From Zygnema cylindricum (Eukaryota > Streptophyta > Zygnematophyceae > Zygnematales > Zygnemataceae), in contig JBBHKE010003427.1 in the NCBI GenBank assembly GCA_037447655.1, positions 1-64,000 of the forward strand: 64,000 bases of DNA, in the 5' to 3' direction. The position numbers and the translations under genes are program-made. The notes below the pieces were generated by a model, which made no database searches, had not been told where the DNA came from, and saw nothing but the letters and a program-made list of their open reading frames with translations. Every line of letters begins with the position of its first letter. Positions within the stretch are counted from its first letter, which is position 1. This document shows positions 62,270 to 64,000 of this stretch, piece by piece.

Positions 62270-62620
62270 TGGGAGAATTTTGCTAATGCTAAAAAATTAA
62301 TGGATGGAAAAAAATATTATTAGACAAATTTGGAAGATATTATTGTTCGAATTGAAGTCAAATGGAAATTTCAAGCTTTGCGAATTGCACTCAATCTTGT
62401 TGCATCTTTTTTGGAAAATGATAATTACCCTCAAAAATATTGTGGCGAATTTACTAAGGCAATGGACAATTATAAGTCTATGTTTGACACAAAGAAAACT
62501 AATATGCAACGTTATGGAGGGTTTTTCTACCTAGAATCTAAAATTATGGCAAGTTTGGTCAATTAGATTAGAAAGTATTAGAAGTGTCACAAGATTGAAA
62601 ACGTGTAATTGTTTTATTTT
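62270..62620 (+). repeat. Left arm of a diverged inverted repeat, coding-like
   Basis: Contains a 78-codon frame (62330-62563, WKFQALRIALNLVASFLEN ... GGFFYLESKI). The same sequence recurs inverted at 63090-63490. The shared protein frame suggests a duplicated exon of an unknown gene or element. Confidence 0.6.
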
Positions 62621-62879
62621 TATATTTTTTATTTTGTTTTTCAATCTCTTCTTAATCTATCTTTAACCACCGGTTTGCCACTACAAATCATTTTACAAAT
62701 TCATTGTCGATATCTTGAGGTTCAAAAAACGTTGGAATTCATTCGTTTCTGATAAATTTAAAAGAGTGATGTTCATTGGAAGGATGGAATGGTTTTGAAA
62801 TAGTGAAAACATCTTGGGTGTATGACGTGAAAAAGAAGAGATAGGTACAATTTTTTTGACAAGGAGGAAAAATTTAAAC

Positions 62880-63020
62880 ATTTAGAAAATAGAGGAGAAG
62901 GAGGAGGAGGTAGTGGAGGAGGAGATGGAGTAAGAGGAGGAGAAGGAGAAAGAGAAAGAGGAGGAAGAGGACGAGGAGAAGAAAAAGAAGAACGAAGAGG
63001 TGAAAAATGATAAGGTGGAG
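62880..63020. repeat. GGAGGAGAAG purine tract between the arms
   Basis: About 140 bp of GGA/GAA repeats in the loop of the inverted repeat; both-strand Ser/Pro frames here are artefacts. Confidence 0.85.
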
Positions 63021-63089
63021 GAGAGAGGAGTTGTGTCAACAAATGGGTGGTTAGGGGAGGATTTATGGGAGATAGATGGGCAAAAAAAG

Positions 63090-63490
63090 AATGTGAAGAT
63101 AAAGAAATTACACGCTTTAAATCTTGTGACACCTTTAATACTTTCAAATATAATTAAGTAAACTTGCCAATCAATTTTAGATTCTAGGTGGAAAAACCTT
63201 CCGTGTAGTTGACATTGCATATTAACTTGCTTTGGGTTTAAAAATGGTCTTATAACTTTCCATCGCTTTAATTAAATTCGCCATTGTGTTTTCGAAGGTA
63301 TTTATCATTCTCAAAAGAGGTGGAATAACATCGACTGCAATTCGTAAAGCTTGACATTCTGATTTGACTTCTGTTGAAATAAAAATATCTTCCAAATTTA
63401 TCTTCTCATCTTTTTTCTATCCATTAATTGTGCAGCATTAGCAAAATTCCCCAAATATGTATTATATTCTTATAGTATTGACATAAAAAA
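63090..63490 (-). repeat. Right arm of the diverged inverted repeat
   Basis: The minus strand reads 'aattttgctaatgctg.acaattaatgg', 'atttggaagatat', 'tcaagcttta.cgaattgca' and 'ccacctagaatctaaaatt', matching 62276-62545. The frame MQCQLHGRFFHLESKI corresponds to MQRYGGFFYLESKI of the left arm. Arms differ by small indels, so neither frame is open throughout. Confidence 0.65.
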
Positions 63491-64000
63491 TGAACTCGTA
63501 AAAAAACTTGTGTAAGAAAGTCTTTACATAAATACGAAAGGTTTTCCCAAACTCATCTTTGTATAGATTCAATCAGTAACTTCAAATTTTTTTGTGCCAA
63601 GATGCCACGTTTTGCATCATTTGAATGTAAAATCTTTTGTTTATTAAAAAAAACAAACTTAAACAAATTACAAGATTTTGTCTCCATTACCTTAGGTTTT
63701 TTTCCTAAGTTCAAACCCTTCAAATAGTAAAGTATTTAATACACTACATTTAAATTTCATTTTTTTTTTTGTTTTCGGATTTGAGTTATTTTTTTTTGTT
63801 TTAATTTTTTAATTTTTGTTTAGCTTTCATTTTTTTTTTTTTTTTAGTATTAATTTTGTTTTTTTATTTTTTTTTACAGAGTGAAGGAACGAGAAATAAG
63901 AAGTGGAATAAAAGTGGTTCGTGTTGGAAAAAATCGAAAAGGATAAAACGAAGGAAAAATGGAAAAATTATAAGAAGAAAAATAAGAAAAATAAGAAAAA
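63491..64000. other. AT-rich end of window
   Basis: No gene recognised. Poly-T tracts are followed at 63880 by 'ttacag' and an A/G-rich Lys/Arg-coding stretch that runs off the window; it could be an exon start but cannot be judged. Confidence 0.4.

Overview
This looks like a repeat-dominated, AT-rich piece of a plant (streptophyte) nuclear genome, taken from a draft assembly (10 Ns at 25426-25435). The plant call rests on an intron-containing expansin gene with a CBM49-type cellulose-binding tail, Ty1/copia elements with plant-style primer-binding (TGGTATC.GAGC) and polypurine (GTGAGGGGG) sites, TRIM elements, TA-flanked MITEs and TTTAGGG-like teloboxes. I cannot name the species. Gene density is very low, and most long open frames are translations of simple repeats.

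Layout. 1-5.7 kb: non-coding, with a GCAATAA minisatellite. 5.8-10.9 kb: the one convincing host gene, a six-exon expansin fused in frame to a CBM49-like domain, with a (CT)n microsatellite in intron 1. 12.4-15.9 kb: tandem ~0.94-kb units, one broken by a solo LTR. 16.3-19.8 kb: satellites, a MITE and a 1.3-kb (ATC)n array. 20.85-21.40 kb: a complete 555-bp TRIM whose two 247-bp LTRs each carry a well-folded tRNA gene. 22.4-24 kb: two MITEs. 24.4-33.3 kb: rearranged LTR pieces, a segmental duplication and a second clean solo LTR. 33.9-37.6 kb: decayed coding sequence of an unknown protein family (P1) broken by an LTR. 37.7-42.97 kb: a pogo/jerky-type DNA transposon, a 5'-truncated copia element with its 3' LTR, and a second TRIM. 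43.5-44.5 kb: a copia gag on the minus strand. 45-52 kb: long purine or pyrimidine tracts, the second copy of the duplication and a Cys-rich peptide ORF. 52-58 kb: retroelement remnants and a second P1 copy holding a third clean solo LTR. 58-64 kb: AT-rich sequence with palindromic repeats, weak coding remnants and a diverged inverted repeat.

Main result: at least three LTR-retroelement families in this one window carry tRNA or tRNA-like modules inside their LTRs. In the 555-bp TRIM the tRNA is sense and nearly perfect. In a second TRIM at 40.1-40.4 kb it is sense and has standard cloverleaf spacing. In a Ty1/copia family with ~1.1-1.3-kb LTRs it is antisense, and the hairpin survives across diverged copies. 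The layout parallels Cassandra TRIMs, which carry 5S rRNA in their LTRs, but here the passenger is tRNA. Three solo LTRs of the copia family have exact 5-bp target duplications, which fixes their ends, and the 3' LTR next to a recognisable copia pol assigns the family.
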